The notes under the pieces: generated by a model
Told to the model about the DNA's origin: nothing
Database searches by the model: none
The model's input: only the letters and a program-made list of their open reading frames with translations
Program-made: the position numbers and the translations under genes
In this document: positions 10,689 through 22,859 of the stretch, one piece after another
Position numbering within the stretch: position 1 is the first letter of the stretch
How the letters are laid out: each line of letters begins with the position of its first letter
NCBI GenBank assembly: GCA_934047225.1
Contig: OW203987.1
Coordinates: 1,825,501 to 1,889,500, forward strand
Direction of reading: 5' to 3'
DNA from: Ypsolopha sequella
Lineage: Eukaryota > Arthropoda > Insecta > Lepidoptera > Ypsolophidae
DNA: 64,000 nt

Positions 10689-12120
10689 TAGAGTTTTGAC
10701 CCGGGAATTCTCGTCCCGGGATTTCCCGGGAATTTGACTTTTCTCGATCTCGAGAAATTCAGCTCGAGAAAAGTCGAGACAGCGAGACATTATGATTTTA
10801 CAATAAAGCTATAAAAATACCTAGATATCGGCAATTTTGCCCTTTGACTCTTTGTCTTTTGCCGCGCGATTGCGGCATCCTTTGACAGGGCTGCAGGTGG
10901 CTGTCGGGGTCATTTGATTTGATACTGACAAGAGTTCTTTAAAAAATATAACACTGCAAAAGCATGTAAAAGCCGAGTTTGGTGTAGAACTAGGTAGAAT
11001 TCCATGTTAACGATGATTGAGCGTTTCTTGAAATGAAAAAAATGCCATTAAAAAAGCTTCGATTGATTTAGATAGCTCAAACCTATGGAAAGAGGACAAT
11101 ATTGCTGTGCTACAAAAACTGCAAACGATATTGACGCCAACAAAACTTGCACTGGAAGCATTAAGTAGACAAGATGCCAATTTGCTAACGGCAGAGGCTA
11201 TAATCGATGTGTTGCTGAAACAATTGGAAAGTATGAACGATCCTTTGGCTCTCAAATTAGTTAATTCACTTAAACTGAAAATAACAGATCGCCGTAATAC
11301 ATCTTTAATATCGCTGCTGAACTATCTACACAGCCCCGAAAATTTCATGCACAAAAAAAGTAATTATTTTATTGGTAACAGCAAAACATTTTTGATTGGA
11401 TATGCTGAAGACGTATTTAATCGTCTTTACCCCACCGTCACAACATTTTCGACCAATGATGATCCAGAAGTCGTCCAAGTGAGCGTAAGCCAATCAGAAC
11501 CCGACATTTTTGAAACTCAGTTAGAGAATGCTATCAAAGGTATTTTGAGCAATGAAGAGTCAGCCGCCGTAGCGCTCTCAAAATCAATCGTAAAAAAAGA
11601 GTTTTTACTATTTGAAAAATCTGGCAAAAGGTACCCAAATTTGGAAACCTTATACAAAGCATTACTTTCAGTCAAGCCAACTTCAACTGAAAATGAACGA
11701 GTCTTTTCAATGGCGGGAAATGTGATCACTAAAATACAATACATAAATAAAATAAATAAACAAGTTATGTGGATTGTTTTTAGAGATTTTTAATTATTTG
11801 TTTGAGACAGAAGGTTTAATTATTATTGTATTTCTTATAATATTTTATTGATTAAAAATAACCGTTTTTATTAATGTAAGTAATGTTTTTTTAACAATTT
11901 CTGTTTCAAAAATATCTGTTTTTATTGAAGTAGTTTGAGAGACTTGGTTGATTTTTGTTCTTTTTAGTAAAAAAAATGTACATTACCGGCATTTTTATTT
12001 ATTAAACTAAAATAAAGTAGTAAATACAAATTTCTCGATTTCCCGGGACGACCCGAGAAATCGAGGTCGAGAATTCTCGAGACCCGAGAAATAAAAAACC
12101 TCGAGAAATCATAATCCCTA
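10689..12120 (+). mobile_element. Decayed hAT transposon, 1432 bp, exact 8-bp TSD
   Basis: GTCCCGGG occurs directly on both sides (10681-10688 and 12121-12128). The element starts TAGAGTTTTGA and ends with the complement of TAGGGATTATGA, a plausible hAT pair. The ends are full of CCCGGGA and CTCGAGAA palindromes. The inside holds the C-terminal part of a hAT transposase. The element is too short to be autonomous, so it is an internally deleted copy. Confidence 0.9.
10998..11793 (+). pseudogene. hAT transposase, C-terminal remnant
   Basis: The open frame 11107-11793 (228 codons) ends with the hAT dimerisation signature: ETLYKALLSVKPTSTENERV and then FSMAGNVITK. Upstream the similarity continues out of frame. 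A segment at about 10998-11050 reads like the RWN-x-MIERFLK region of hAT transposases but has TAG where tryptophan is expected, and a frame change near 11032. The catalytic N-terminal half and the BED finger are absent. After FSMAGNVITK the usual KR-rich tail is replaced by AT-rich filler. It cannot encode active enzyme. Confidence 0.85.
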
Positions 12121-12377
12121 GTCCCGGGGCTGTAGCCCCGGTTGCCCTCCCCTAAATGGAACTTAGCATAATAATATTGAATATCTTTTATTATTTTATC
12201 AGGATTGTATGAAGTAGGTACGCATTAAACAAGCACTTTCACACAAGATGATAAATAATCTATTTACTTTGGAAAAAGGTAACAAATAAGAGAATAGCTA
12301 ACGTATCAAGTATTTTATTTTGTAACTTATATCCTAATTTACAGACTTGCTTGCAGGCCTCATTGTTTTCCTCAGAT

Positions 12378-14275
12378 TCATAACATGTCAAAATCGTCCC
12401 TCTGTAAAAAAAAGTAATATTAGTACCAACCAAGGAGAGCTGATCTATTAGAGTGATGACAATTAAGTTTCAACAAGATCTTATTATACGGTCTGTGTCC
12501 TAAATGCACAGATTTAAGGTGTGTAATGTTCCTTTTAATTATATTTGATTTCATCATGACAACAAAATATTAGTACTACAGATGATAAATTGAAACATAT
12601 TGCAGGATAAATTGTATGTAAGTTAACGCCATCACAACTTTAATTACAGATTTCTTCCCAATTTTAATAAAATTCTTTGATTCGGCGATAAGGCTCATCC
12701 TCGGACATAATAATCATTGGTGAATTGTGGGTTCACAGCCCATACTCGGAAACACCCCTGACATCCTCTTGAGGATTAATGTCATGACAATGTATTTATC
12801 TTTGATTTAAAACCTTACCATATCATTGTACTCTAGTACATGTTTCCTAATAGCTGAACCATCAACCCAGGTAACAAAGTCCTCTAAAGCCCTCGTAACT
12901 AAGAATGCTGGATCCTTGACAACTTCGGGTCCAACTCTCACATGGCCCTGTTCTATTAATTTTGTTGCCTCTTTGAGGTTTTCTGACATTTTACCTGAAA
13001 GAAAAATTTGTAGTTACTCTTTGACAAAATGAGAGTGGTGGAAATAAATTAATTTTGTACTCCTAAGCCTGACAGCAAAAGTAGGATGACAGAATTTTGC
13101 AACCTAATTGTCATGTTGCTATGAAGTGTACGGGAGGTTGATATGCAGAGTTTACAATATTGCAAGCATCATCTGCACTGCGTATCACCAGCACTGCATA
13201 GCTGGTGATCCCCAGTGAAGATGATGCTTGCTATAACTGAAATTGAAGCTTCAAAAGAACTGTGCATGCACATACCTGCATGTCAACATCACATACGCTT
13301 CATAAAAACATCGCAACAGAATAGTTATGAATACTCACCAAAGTTAGTCCGAAAACTATTCCATTAAGACGAGTTCCAAAACGTTTTGCTCATCCAACTT
13401 TAATTGCTTGGTGATAGGGGTTTAGGTTTTGGAACGCTACCCAAATAACAAAATAGGCCAAAATGTCAGAAACAAGTATCAAAATAAATTAAATAAAAAA
13501 AAAAATATCTGGAACACTAATGTAATGAGAAATTTCACATATTAGCCCTATAAATTGAGACCTTTATGCTAAAAAATATGGGGTTCCAAATCAATGGACC
13601 ATTTTCCAAAACTGAGCCTGGGTCCTTGTCAAGGACATATTCAATCTACATCTTGGGGGTGGTTGAGTGTGTTCATATCCAGATTAATTTACTTTTAACT
13701 TGTATATGACTATTTTTGTGGCATAGTTCAATCATATTTTTGAGACTCATTTAAGATAGACGGGTGAGTTTTACAGTTTTTGGAGTTAACTACAATTAAA
13801 AAATACATTCCGATATGCCCTTGGGTACATAACCTAAAACTGTATGTTGAACTTACTTCTTAGCATGACTACAGGCAATCGTCTCCTGCAGAATGAACTT
13901 GCTGAGACGTTCGTCGCAAGTGCCAGGTCCCATCTTGTGGGGATGAGCCCCATTTGATAAAGTTTCTCTAACAACTGACCACTGCATTCCGTACGGAATT
14001 CGCCGTTCGCGTCTAAATCTTTAATTTTATTTGCTAGCTCTCTGATTTCCCTTGATAGCTTATTGTATCTATAACGAAAACAAAACGGTAAAAAGCAAGA
14101 GAAGACGTGTAGGTAATTCAAAGTAAAAAGTTACCTACTTTGTGTAATCTTCGCGCTTTTGAATGTAGTACTTTTTCATAACCTTGACTTCGCTTATGTT
14201 ATTGTCGACCTTCCATGATATGAAATCTACTTTTTTGAGCAGTTTTTGTTCGTGAAACTTTAATTTCCGTACCAT
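12378..14275 (-). CDS. IMP3: U3 small nucleolar ribonucleoprotein IMP3
   Basis: Exons in coding order are 14275-14139, 14068-13857, 12994-12819 and 12401-12378, all with GT/AG borders and consistent phase. They give 182 residues, nearly the human length. The start [18 protein letters not shown] is the conserved N-terminus. Next come [19 protein letters not shown], then GLIPTR and [11 protein letters not shown]. The S4 RNA-binding loop is [20 protein letters not shown], followed by VTWVD and HVLEYND, and a short last exon ends RDDFDML. In other eukaryotes IMP3 joins MPP10 and IMP4 in the SSU processome and helps the U3 snoRNA pair with pre-rRNA in the nucleolus. The tail exon has only eight codons, so it is easily missed by automatic annotation. 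Confidence 0.95.
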
Positions 14276-14882
14276 TTTTGAAGAATATTTTTACTGAAGT
14301 AAACTGAAATGACTAATGATAATGAGGGTTCTTCTGACAGCTAATAAAAAAAAAGAAATAGTTCGAAATACATCAATAGATGGCGATGACGAGACAAGTG
14401 GATGGATGGAATCAGTTATCTGATGAATATTAGTAAGGGAATTTAGTATGAAAGTAGGTAAGTGGCAAGTGCTATATAGTTCAAGAATTATTGTAACGAT
14501 TTGGATGTAAATCTGTTGTGTTACACAACTTGTGTTGCAAAACTTGCAAATAAGATGAAATAAATAAACGGCGAGAGTTTCTAACCCAAAAACATGTTTG
14601 ATGTGAACGAATTTATTTCTAATAAAAAAAATATAACTAATTCATTAGTGATCACAACCCATCACCAGATATGTACAAAAAAAAAATTAATATTTTATGG
14701 AGGCCGTTGTCTCGTCAACGCCATCTGTCAATTAATTTGGAACAAAGGTTTTTTTTAATGTCATTGTATTTGTAACAATTTTCTGTGCTTGGCGCAGTGA
14801 GCATAGTCCTCTCGTCTTAACAGAGTGTGTGGGACTGATGATTGGTGAGACAGAAACATGCCCTATTAGGGGTGACGTGCGG
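14276..14882. other. IMP3 upstream region
   Basis: The promoter of IMP3 should lie here. No TATA box or clear initiator was identified. Two similar strings (GATGGCGATGACGAGACAA at about 14381 and, inverted, TTGTCTCGTCAACGCCATC at about 14706) form an inverted pair about 300 bp apart, so another small fold-back element may be present. There is no reading frame of note. Confidence 0.4.
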
Positions 14883-15683
14883 CAGAAGATTAGGGATGGT
14901 CATTTAGAAAATATATCGATGTTTATATTCGATGCAATACATTGAGACTCTGTATCGATGTTTTCCGATGTATCGGTTAGAAACATCGATGTTTTCTCCA
15001 AATCAGGTACTTTTGTGTTATTTATTGAAAAAATTCAATAAAGGCCATGTTAGCGAATATTCTTTATTAAAATTAATAATTATTTATTAGGTACAAAATT
15101 TATTTCTAATGTTCTGTTGGAAGAATGCAAAAATAAAAGTTTTAACCTAATAAATAATAAATAAATTCAACCTAATATGATGACGTCACTTCCTGTAAAT
15201 ACTAAAATACTTGAAAAATTTGTTTAAAAGCACGAAAAAAGGTATTATTGAAATTATATAAAGAAAAAACTGGCACGTTGAAGTTTACAAACGACCGTAT
15301 TACCTGCAAAGATGAAATTAATCGAGAAGTAATGTCTCTCGATTATGCGTTTGACCAATGAAAACACAGGAAACCTATATCACGTGACCATCGCTGCGAG
15401 AAATGTCTCGTCTCTACAATCGCGAACATGGGATCTTGTTTTGTCTACTTTTGACAGCTTTAGAGATAAACCGAATGAACGAAATCAAATTTTTGGTCCG
15501 CAATATAATTACAATGGATCATAAGCCATTCACTTCATACTTTCGCAATCGATTTTAGCGATATAATTATATTTCGGAACGCAGGGATTGTTAGCATGCA
15601 CATGAATTTTTCTCTTCTTTTGATGTTAGGTTCGAGACATAATTCCACAAATTATAGAGGCATAATTCTTCAATTTTCTCGTC

Positions 15684-16917
15684 GTTTATTACTGCGGGCG
15701 GGGGCTGCCCTCCCTTCGCGCCTTCGGCTTTTTATATACACTCTAGGGGTAGTAGCCACAAGACTGTATAGAGTCGGGGTGCTCTGATTCGGTTTTGAAA
15801 CAGATTCAACCTATTTTAACTATGAAGTGGGGGTATACTAACCTCCTTTTGAGCAGGATTTCTAGGTAAAAACAAATAAAGCAACAAAATATTCATACAT
15901 TTTTTCAAAATTACCAATGGGGTCTACTTTTATAAAGGCCACCAGTTGGCGCCACTGGCACGTAAGGTATATGTCAAAGGTTTGCAAGTTAGGTTAGATT
16001 TACATAGAAGTTCGATTTTTTGTTTTGCTTATCCATATAATATTTTTTTTTTCTTTCTTAAATGCGAATAAACAATGCCGCAATGATGTGCAGTTCCGTT
16101 ATGTTCCAAAACGAAAGAAGGACTTAAGTTTTGTTTTAGTTCCTCTTTTCTTTAGCTCTAATCTTAATTCATTTACTTTCATTGCACCGTACCTTGAATA
16201 ATAAACCTGAAACTATGAATTTATGTCGACTAATACACAAATAACTAATAAAAACCATAGCTTTCGCCGTTTCGCGGGCATTTGACGTTTCTCTATACCT
16301 GTCGCCTCAGTGGCGCCACCTGACGTCGATAGTAGCCCTCATTAACGAATTACGAATGACAGTAACACATGACGCAGTTTTTTTTTTTGTTGCGTTCCGT
16401 TTCATCGATATTGCACAATATTTTACACCACAGAGAATAAACTAGGGCAGATTTGGTTGTCAAACGCCCATTTTAACGTTCCGTTTTCGCCTTCGGCGAC
16501 CAGCCTCAGCCGCTACGGCTCACACAGGTGCCTAAGCTTTATTACTGCGGGCGGGGGCTGCCCTCCCTTCGCGCCTTCGGCTTTTTATATACACTCTAGG
16601 GGTAGTAGCCACAAGACTGTATAGAGTCGGGGTGCTCTGATTCGGTTTTGAAACAGATTCAACCTATTTTAACTATGAAGTGGGGGTATACTAACCTCCT
16701 TTTGAGCAGGATTTCTAGGTAAAAACGAATAAAGCAACAAAATATTCATACATTTTTTCAAAATTACCAATTAACGAATTACGAATGACAGTAACACATG
16801 ACGCAGTTTTTTTTTTGTTGCGTTCCGTTTCATCGATATTGCACAATATTTTACACCACAGACAATAAACTAGGGCAGATTTGGTTGTCAAACGCCCATT
16901 TTAACGTTCCGTTTTCT
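15684..16917 (+). repeat. Paired direct duplications inside the 5-kb insertion
   Basis: A block of about 230 bp starting TTTATTACTGCGGGCGGGGG occurs at about 15684-15930 and again at 16540-16771. A second block of about 145 bp starting TTAACGAATTACGAATGACA occurs at about 16342-16487 and 16771-16917. In the second occurrence the two blocks are adjacent; in the first they are separated by about 400 bp. Copies differ by only a few bases, so the duplication is recent. Confidence 0.85.
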
Positions 16918-17068
16918 CTTTTACCTGATTTTTATTAATTTCTCGAAAAATGTGCATTACCTTTTAATAGTGTGGTAGCGTTATAATCGGGGACCCTACC
17001 TCTACCAGCTTTAACCACTTTCACCCCCATACAACTGCCAAACGATACTAAATCCAACCCGTATATGT

Positions 17069-17283
17069 ATGTAGGTTATGTTCCATAATTTGTTATGATG
17101 GCACTGAGCACAGCAACTAGTTTTTAAAATCAAAAAAATGTTTCTAGGTACTGACTTCTGTCCATCTACTGGGTGATGGCAGCTACCAGAGAGGCACTGG
17201 CCAAGACCATGGTTTGTGCGTTGCACAGACCACAGTCAGTAAATATTTGGCTCAGTTTACTACTGCAGTGGTCGCAAAGTATG
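17069..17283 (+). repeat. 215-bp direct repeat (first copy)
   Basis: Almost identical to 19563-19778. The repeat covers an intron end, an acceptor and one Harbinger exon, so the same exon is present twice about 2.5 kb apart. A further block of about 100 bp (GCTGCGAGAAA, then GTCTCGTCTCTACAAT) is shared between 15392 and 18909. Confidence 0.9.
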
Positions 17284-18892
17284 TTATTTATTGAAAATTA
17301 GTGCTTGTCTTAAAAGTAATATGCTATTTTACTACGTTTTTCAAGAATGTTTCCAACTCATTCTGAATCTTTACAACTAAGTTTGTTTACAAATACTGAT
17401 TTTTTTTTTAGACTCTTGCCACTGTGGGTGATTTTTCCTGGCGATGAAGAAAGCAGAAGAAGAGTTGCTGAAGGGTTCCGGCAAAAGCATGGTCTGCCTG
17501 ATGTCTTGGGGGCTGTAGATTGTACCCATGTCAAAATATTTCCTCCTTCTGGTGTCCAGCATGTTCAGTGGTTGAATAGAAAATGGATTCATACCCTGAA
17601 CACACAATTAGTATGATATAAAATTATGACTTCATTTTAACTATTTAAGCTAGTGGTGTAAAAATAGAAAATTTAGGAGCCTATATTTTTAAGTTACCAT
17701 GGGTATTTAATGTTCCCCAATATTTCAGGTAGTGGATGCAGACTGCAGAATCCTGAACGTGAACAGCCGCTTTCCAGGACGTGTTCACGATCAGTTCATT
17801 TTCAATAACTCTAATGTGAAACAGGAATTCGTGAGACTGGATGAATTGAGGATTGGAAACTATTATCTGTTGGGTAAGTTTTTGGTACCTTTAATTGTAA
17901 CTAGGTAGGTATGTAAATAATAAAAAAATATATAATAATGTTTTTATTAAAAAGTTACAATATCTATATATACATAATATTTAAAAAAAAAAGTTTTTAG
18001 GGTTCCGAACCTAAAAGGTACAAAATTTAAGAAATAGAATAGAAATAGAAATATATTTATTTGCCGCAACATTAAATCAATAATTACGATTAGTATGCGA
18101 CAAAATGGGACAAACTCAGCATTTCCTGAAAGTTGCTAATTTATTATTGCAGGTAGGTAAGTTAAGCTTATTCATACATTAAAATACTTAAATCAAAAAA
18201 TAATTATTCAAATTAAAAATATTACATTCAATTCAGTGAAATTAATTAATTATGCTTTATTACAAAACGATTATCATAATGTCAAAAAAAAGAAAGATTA
18301 TGTACAAATCATGTATGACATAATTATAAAATATTAAAAGAAACATAAAATGATACATTAAAGGACAATTACAAAATTAGATTTATATTATTTACCACAT
18401 TCATTCCTACATGTAAGGAAAATATCACATATAAAGAAACCTTTATAATGAGACTCCATTCTCCATCCGTCCGTATGTCACAGCCTCATAACTTTAGCAC
18501 CGTTAAAGATAAAGACTTGAAATTTGGCACAAAAATAGCATTAATTTGCCCTCATATCACGGTGTAAAAAAAATATGAAAAATTTAAAATTGTTCAAAAT
18601 ATTTCCAAAACAAAAGTAAGAGAAATAAAAAATATTATCCTAAAAATACAATATGGGTATCAAATTGTATATTAAAAAGCTGACTGTAAAAATATATACT
18701 TTTCTTCTATTTACTGGCTGTTTTTTTTTTATATATAAAATCTTGGCTTTTCTTTCATTCTTATAAAATTATTACAGATGGCCAGTTAAACCTGTAAAAA
18801 AAATACATTAAATATATTTTGCAGGTGACTCTGGATATGCTCTAGAGTCTAGAGCCTTGGCTGTTGACGCCTGTGATGAATGCTCAGCCTGA
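17148..18892 (+). pseudogene. PIF/Harbinger transposase, middle and C-terminal fragment
   Basis: Spliced segments 17148-17278, 17412-17610, 17729-17873 and 18825-18892 have proper GT/AG borders. They read in order LLGDGSYQRGTGQ (helix-turn-helix side), GLPDVLGAVDCTHVKI (first catalytic Asp), VVDADCRILNVNSRFPGRVH (second catalytic region) and GDSGYALE. That is the DDE order of PIF/Harbinger nucleases (DUF4371/DDE_4-like). After GDSGY the sequence leaves the family and stops at TGA within about 18 codons. The last catalytic Glu is therefore lost and the copy is dead. Confidence 0.85.
17998..18700. repeat. TTAGGGTTCCG-family element interrupted by another repeat
   Basis: It begins TTAGGGTTCCGAACCTAAA and resumes at about 18440 with GAGACTCCATTCTCCATCCG, TCCGTATGTCACAGCCTC and so on, matching the left arm of the 21422-22412 element. 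The intervening 18030-18430 is AT-rich and starts with GAAATAGAATAG-type repeats and TTTATTTGC, as at LINE 3' tails. The whole nest sits in the last intron of the Harbinger fragment. Confidence 0.65.
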
Positions 18893-19149
18893 TAGCCCAG
18901 AGTGACCATCGCTGCGAGAAACGTCTCGTCTCTACAATTGCGAACATGGGATCTTGTTTTGTCTACTTTTGACAGCTTTAGAAATAAACCGAATGAACGA
19001 AATCAAATTTTTCTCTATATTGTTAGCATGCACATGAATTTTTCTCTTCTTTTGACGTTAGGTTCGAGACATAATTCTTCAATTTTCTCGTCGACGAGGA
19101 GCGTGCCAATTTGTCGTTTTCTTAGCAGAATTTAGTTTTATTTTTGGAA

Positions 19150-19773
19150 ATGGCAAATGCCTATTATAATTACCTACTCGCGCTGCGCGCTGAAAAAGAA
19201 CGTAGGAAGTTGCATCGCCGAACTTTGCGGGATCATGCAAACCCATTTGAGTTCCCGGAAAATGAATTTCGGCACATTTTCCGGATAACAAAACCAATGG
19301 CGCTATACTTGTGCGATGAACTCAGAGATGAGCTACAGCCGATAAATACCCGAGATGGCTTACCAGTCCATATTAAGGTAAGATATTCGATTGACCATTG
19401 ATGCCATATTGCAGAAGGGCAGTGTCAAAAATACCCGGAATAGAAGGACTTGTGTGACTAGATTGATGGTTGTGGAAGAGGCGAAAGAGGTATCTCAGGA
19501 TCGTAGCAGATGTAAATCTGTAGTCTCTGCCAACCCTTCTGGGAGACAGGCGAGAGTTTATGTATGTAGGTTATGTTCCATAATTTGTTATGATGGCACT
19601 GAGCACAGCAACTAGTTTTTAAAATCAAAAAAATGTTTCTAGGTACTGACTTCTGTCCATCTACTGGGTGATGGCAGCTACCAGAGAGGCACTGGCCAAG
19701 ACCATGGTTTGTGTGTTGCACAGACCACAGTCAGTAAATATTTGGCTCAGTTTACTACTGCAGTGGTCGCAAA
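19150..19773 (+). pseudogene. PIF/Harbinger transposase, N-terminal fragment
   Basis: ATG at 19150 opens a 76-codon exon with LRAEKERRKLHRRTLRDHAN and FRITKPMALYLCDELRDEL, the N-terminal helical region of Harbinger nucleases. It ends at a donor after HIK (19378). The next exon, 19642-19773, repeats the LLGDGSYQRGTGQ exon found at 17148. Sequence between them is not coding. The N-terminal part thus lies downstream of the C-terminal part in the same strand, so the pieces come from two copies or from a rearranged one. Confidence 0.75.
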
Positions 19774-19984
19774 GTATGATTCGTTGTTTTATGAAAATAT
19801 AACGATGTATCGAGTAATTAAATAGATTTTCAAAACATCGGATCGATTATCGAGTGAATTCGATGCATCGATGTATATCGAATATCGCTGCAGAAGATTC
19901 CGTAATTCGCGAAATAAAAAGGACGTAAGCGCCAGAAGCTTTATATCTAAATTACTCTTAAAATATTGTCATGTTTATGAAATC

Positions 19985-20153
19985 TGCGGGTCTACCGCGT
20001 AATTCTCATTTTCATTAACATCAACTTGAGATTGAAATTTGACGTGCGTGCGACGACGCCCGCCTAACATGCCATCTCTTTTGCACGCGTTGAATTTCGC
20101 ATGCATTTGCTTGAAGTTGATACAAATGAGAATTACGCGGTAGAGCCCCCGGT
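19985..20153. repeat. MITE with CTACCGCGTAATTCTCAT ends
   Basis: Left CTACCGCGTAATTCTCAT and right ATGAGAATTACGCGGTAG are exact reverse complements about 165 bp apart, with extended matches into ATCAACTT/AAGTTGAT. The centre holds CATCTCTTTTGCACGCGTTG, the same string family as in the elements at 497-625 and 22505-22790. Confidence 0.8.
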
Positions 20154-21420
20154 CAAATAGCTCTTGTATATAAACGTGATATTAATTACCTAATTTTTGC
20201 TTCGTAATATGCACCATGTTAGATACAAATAGAATCTCCATCAAACTTAGAGGTAATTTTTTCATCGGGGCAATTTTAGCCTTTTACTTTTGGACTTAAA
20301 TTAGTGGTCTGAAAGTCAAAGGAGATGGTCAGAATCGGCCTTAACCGCGTACATGAAATAAATTTATACTATAATTTCTGTTAGATTTATTCGTAGCTAG
20401 TTTCACTTTCATAATAACACGGACACACATACATATTCAAATAATATAAGTACTTAATGTCGCAGCCAGTCATGAGAGCGAACACCGAACGAAACGAAAG
20501 GGCGCAATCTACCAAATAGTCCACAAACTACGCTTCCAGCGTGCTTTGATTAGAGTCATGCGTGACGCAATCGGCAGTCACAGCTTTTTATTTCACGATT
20601 CATGCTTTTCTTCTGGATTCTGATAGAGATTACATTACGACTGACATTTGAGCATGACCCTTTTAATTATATCAGAATCATTACAACTATGAACGTTTCA
20701 AACGCGCTTAAGTTTATTTTCGCAATGCCATATGAAAATAACCTCAAAATAAAAACGATTTATCATAAAAAGTTATTATAAGATGGTGTCCGTTTTAAAT
20801 GGATAGTCAAACCGTGTTATTCTGAATTTGTTCTTTATCATTGACCACAATATATTTGTGTACACTCTTAAGGCATTTTGCTTATGGGGAACTGACCGTC
20901 TCCTTTACAATAGTCATCTTAAGTTCAAACATGAGCCAAATCATTGTTACATACGGCTTGAGCACTCACGTGTAATTGTTGTTGACCAACCGTTTCACCG
21001 ATACAATTTTGGCATTATCAAGGCGAGTGTCGTTCCTAGGACGACGACGCGGCGTTCACCGTCGTTGTCAAACGGGCACTGGAAGCCGCCGAGCTGCACG
21101 CATTGCTCGTGCGCTAAGCGTGTTGGCTGCGTCGTCGAAGGAGGTGGATGTAGGTACTTGATTTAATTATTTTAATCGTTCCCATTTTTTTCGTTATTAG
21201 GGGCGGTTATTAAACAGACCGAGCTTACAACGTCGTCACTGTCACTGGGCACTGTCCTAAAGTTGCTCGATCCATGAGCCAAATCGGTCAAGACCGATCA
21301 AGACTTTCTGGACTTAGCAATCACAAAGCATGAGGATATACCTACTCTTTTGTGAAATTACTTGTGTAATTTCACACCGTGACCATGTTTTATTCAGCCA
21401 TGTGTAGGTACATACTTTTT
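20154..21420. other. Region without an assigned gene
   Basis: A GC-richer patch at about 21000-21160 contains CGACGACG-type strings and open frames, but none resembles a known protein and codon continuity is lost at both sides. No RNA gene was recognised. Probably decayed repeat. Confidence 0.4.
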
Positions 21421-21421
21421 A

Positions 21422-22412
21422 GGGTTCCGTAGTTAGTACCTAAAAGGTACAAAAGGAACCTTTCGGGTGAGACTCCGTTGTCCGTCCGTCCGTATGTCAC
21501 AGCCTCATAACTCTAGCATCGCCAAAGATTAAATACTTAAAATTTGGTACAAGAATAGCATTAATTTGGCCACAAACACGGTGTAAAAAAAATAGAAATC
21601 GTTCTATATAATATTTAAAAAAGAAAAAAAAAGTCCTAAAAATACAATAAATTGTAGGTAGGTATTAAAGAGCTGATTGTAAACATAATATACCTACCTT
21701 AACTATATTTACTGGCACTGATTTCGCGAAATCTTTGAAAAACTACAATAAAATGTAGGTTCCCCCTTCCTTATCTCCCTTCTATCCTATCCCCCTTATT
21801 TTTTTAAAGATTTCTCGAAACCAGTGTAAGTAAATATATTAAAAGTATATACTTTTACAATCAGCTTTTTAATACCTATAATTTGATACCCATATTGTAT
21901 TTTTATAAAACATTTTTTTCATTTATTTTAAGTACTTCTTTTTTTGTATTTCTCATTAGTGCTGATTTTTTTTTAATCGCTATAGTTTTCCTTTAATTGG
22001 CCAGTTATGATCTATAATTTACATTTTTTTCGGTCTACCAGTTTCGGAGATAAGGGGGGGGGGGGACATACATATTTTTGTTTTTTTTTAAGATTTCTCG
22101 AAACCAGTATGAGTAAATATATTAAAAGTATATATTTTTAAAATCAACTTTTTAATGCCTACAATTTGATACCCATATTGTATTTTAAGGCTAATATTTT
22201 TTATTTTTCTCACTTTTGTTTTGGAAATATTTTGAACAATTTCAAATTTTTCATATTTTTTTTACACCCTAATATGTGGGCAAATTAATGCTATTTTTGT
22301 GCTAAATCTCATGTATTTATCTTTAACGGTGCTAAAGTTATGAGGTTGTGACATACGGACGGACGGACAATGGAGTCTCACCATAAGGTTCCTTTTAGGT
22401 ACTGCGGAACCC
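21422..22412. mobile_element. 991-bp fold-back element of the GGGTTCCG family, TA-flanked
   Basis: The left end GGGTTCCGTAGTTAGTACC and the right end, whose reverse complement is GGGTTCCGCAGTACC, are flanked by TA (21420-21421 and 22413-22414). The arms run inward for a few hundred bp and include the pair CCGTCCGTCCGTATGTCACA / TGTGACATACGGACGGACGG. Internally, a block of about 100 bp starting AAGATTTCTCGAAACCAGTR is repeated at about 21807 and 22089. It is a non-autonomous, Tc1/mariner-like family widespread in Lepidoptera. Confidence 0.8.
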
Positions 22413-22504
22413 TAATTATATGGTTCGAGAGGCATGACCTTGAACTGACTGCTAATCAATGCCTTTGATTTGAAGTGATTTTTTGAGTCTGTCCATACAA
22501 AATT

Positions 22505-22790
22505 GTCCTCTAAAAAGGCCGTTTTGCATGAATCACATTATGATTCTGTTCTAATGCCGTCTCTTTTACACGCGTGAAAAAACTCTGACTCTATCCTACT
22601 TTCAAATCATTTTATAATTCACCCAAGTCGGCCTTTTTAGAGGACCAGGGGATCTAAAAAGGCCGACTTGGGTGAATTATAAAATGATTTGAAAGTAGGA
22701 TAGCCTCAGAGTTTTTTCACGCGTGCAAAAGAGACGGCATTAGAACAGAATCATAACATGATTCATGCAAAGCGGCCTTTTTAGAGGACC
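22505..22790. repeat. Near-perfect palindrome, arms of about 140 bp
   Basis: The left arm starts GTCCTCTAAAAAGGCCG and the right arm ends CGGCCTTTTTAGAGGACC. The centre has CCAAGTCGGCCTTTTTAGAG facing CTAAAAAGGCCGACTTGG around a loop of about 10 bp. Arms differ by a handful of bases. A transcript would fold into a long hairpin. Confidence 0.9.
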
Positions 22791-22859
22791 TGATCCCCAC
22801 CACTTTGCTGCTCATGTCTCTAGAACAGTGCTAATGCCGGGATTTAACAAAAAAAAAAA

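Larger units (their letters stand above)
14891..19890. mobile_element. 5.0-kb insertion with hAT-like ends and exact 8-bp TSD
   Basis: CAGAAGAT flanks both sides (14883-14890 and 19891-19898). The left end reads TAGGGATGGTCAT; the reverse complement of the right end reads CAGCGATATTCGAT. Both ends are packed with ATCGATGT/ACATCGAT motifs. No hAT transposase is visible inside. The body consists of PIF/Harbinger fragments and several internal direct duplications, so a small hAT element seems to have been invaded and rearranged. Confidence 0.8.

Noticed and set aside
20828..21166. A 112-codon frame in a GC-richer patch
   Set aside because: No recognisable domain, no splice or promoter support, and Arg/Pro/Ser-rich alternatives in another frame. 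Left as an unassigned region.
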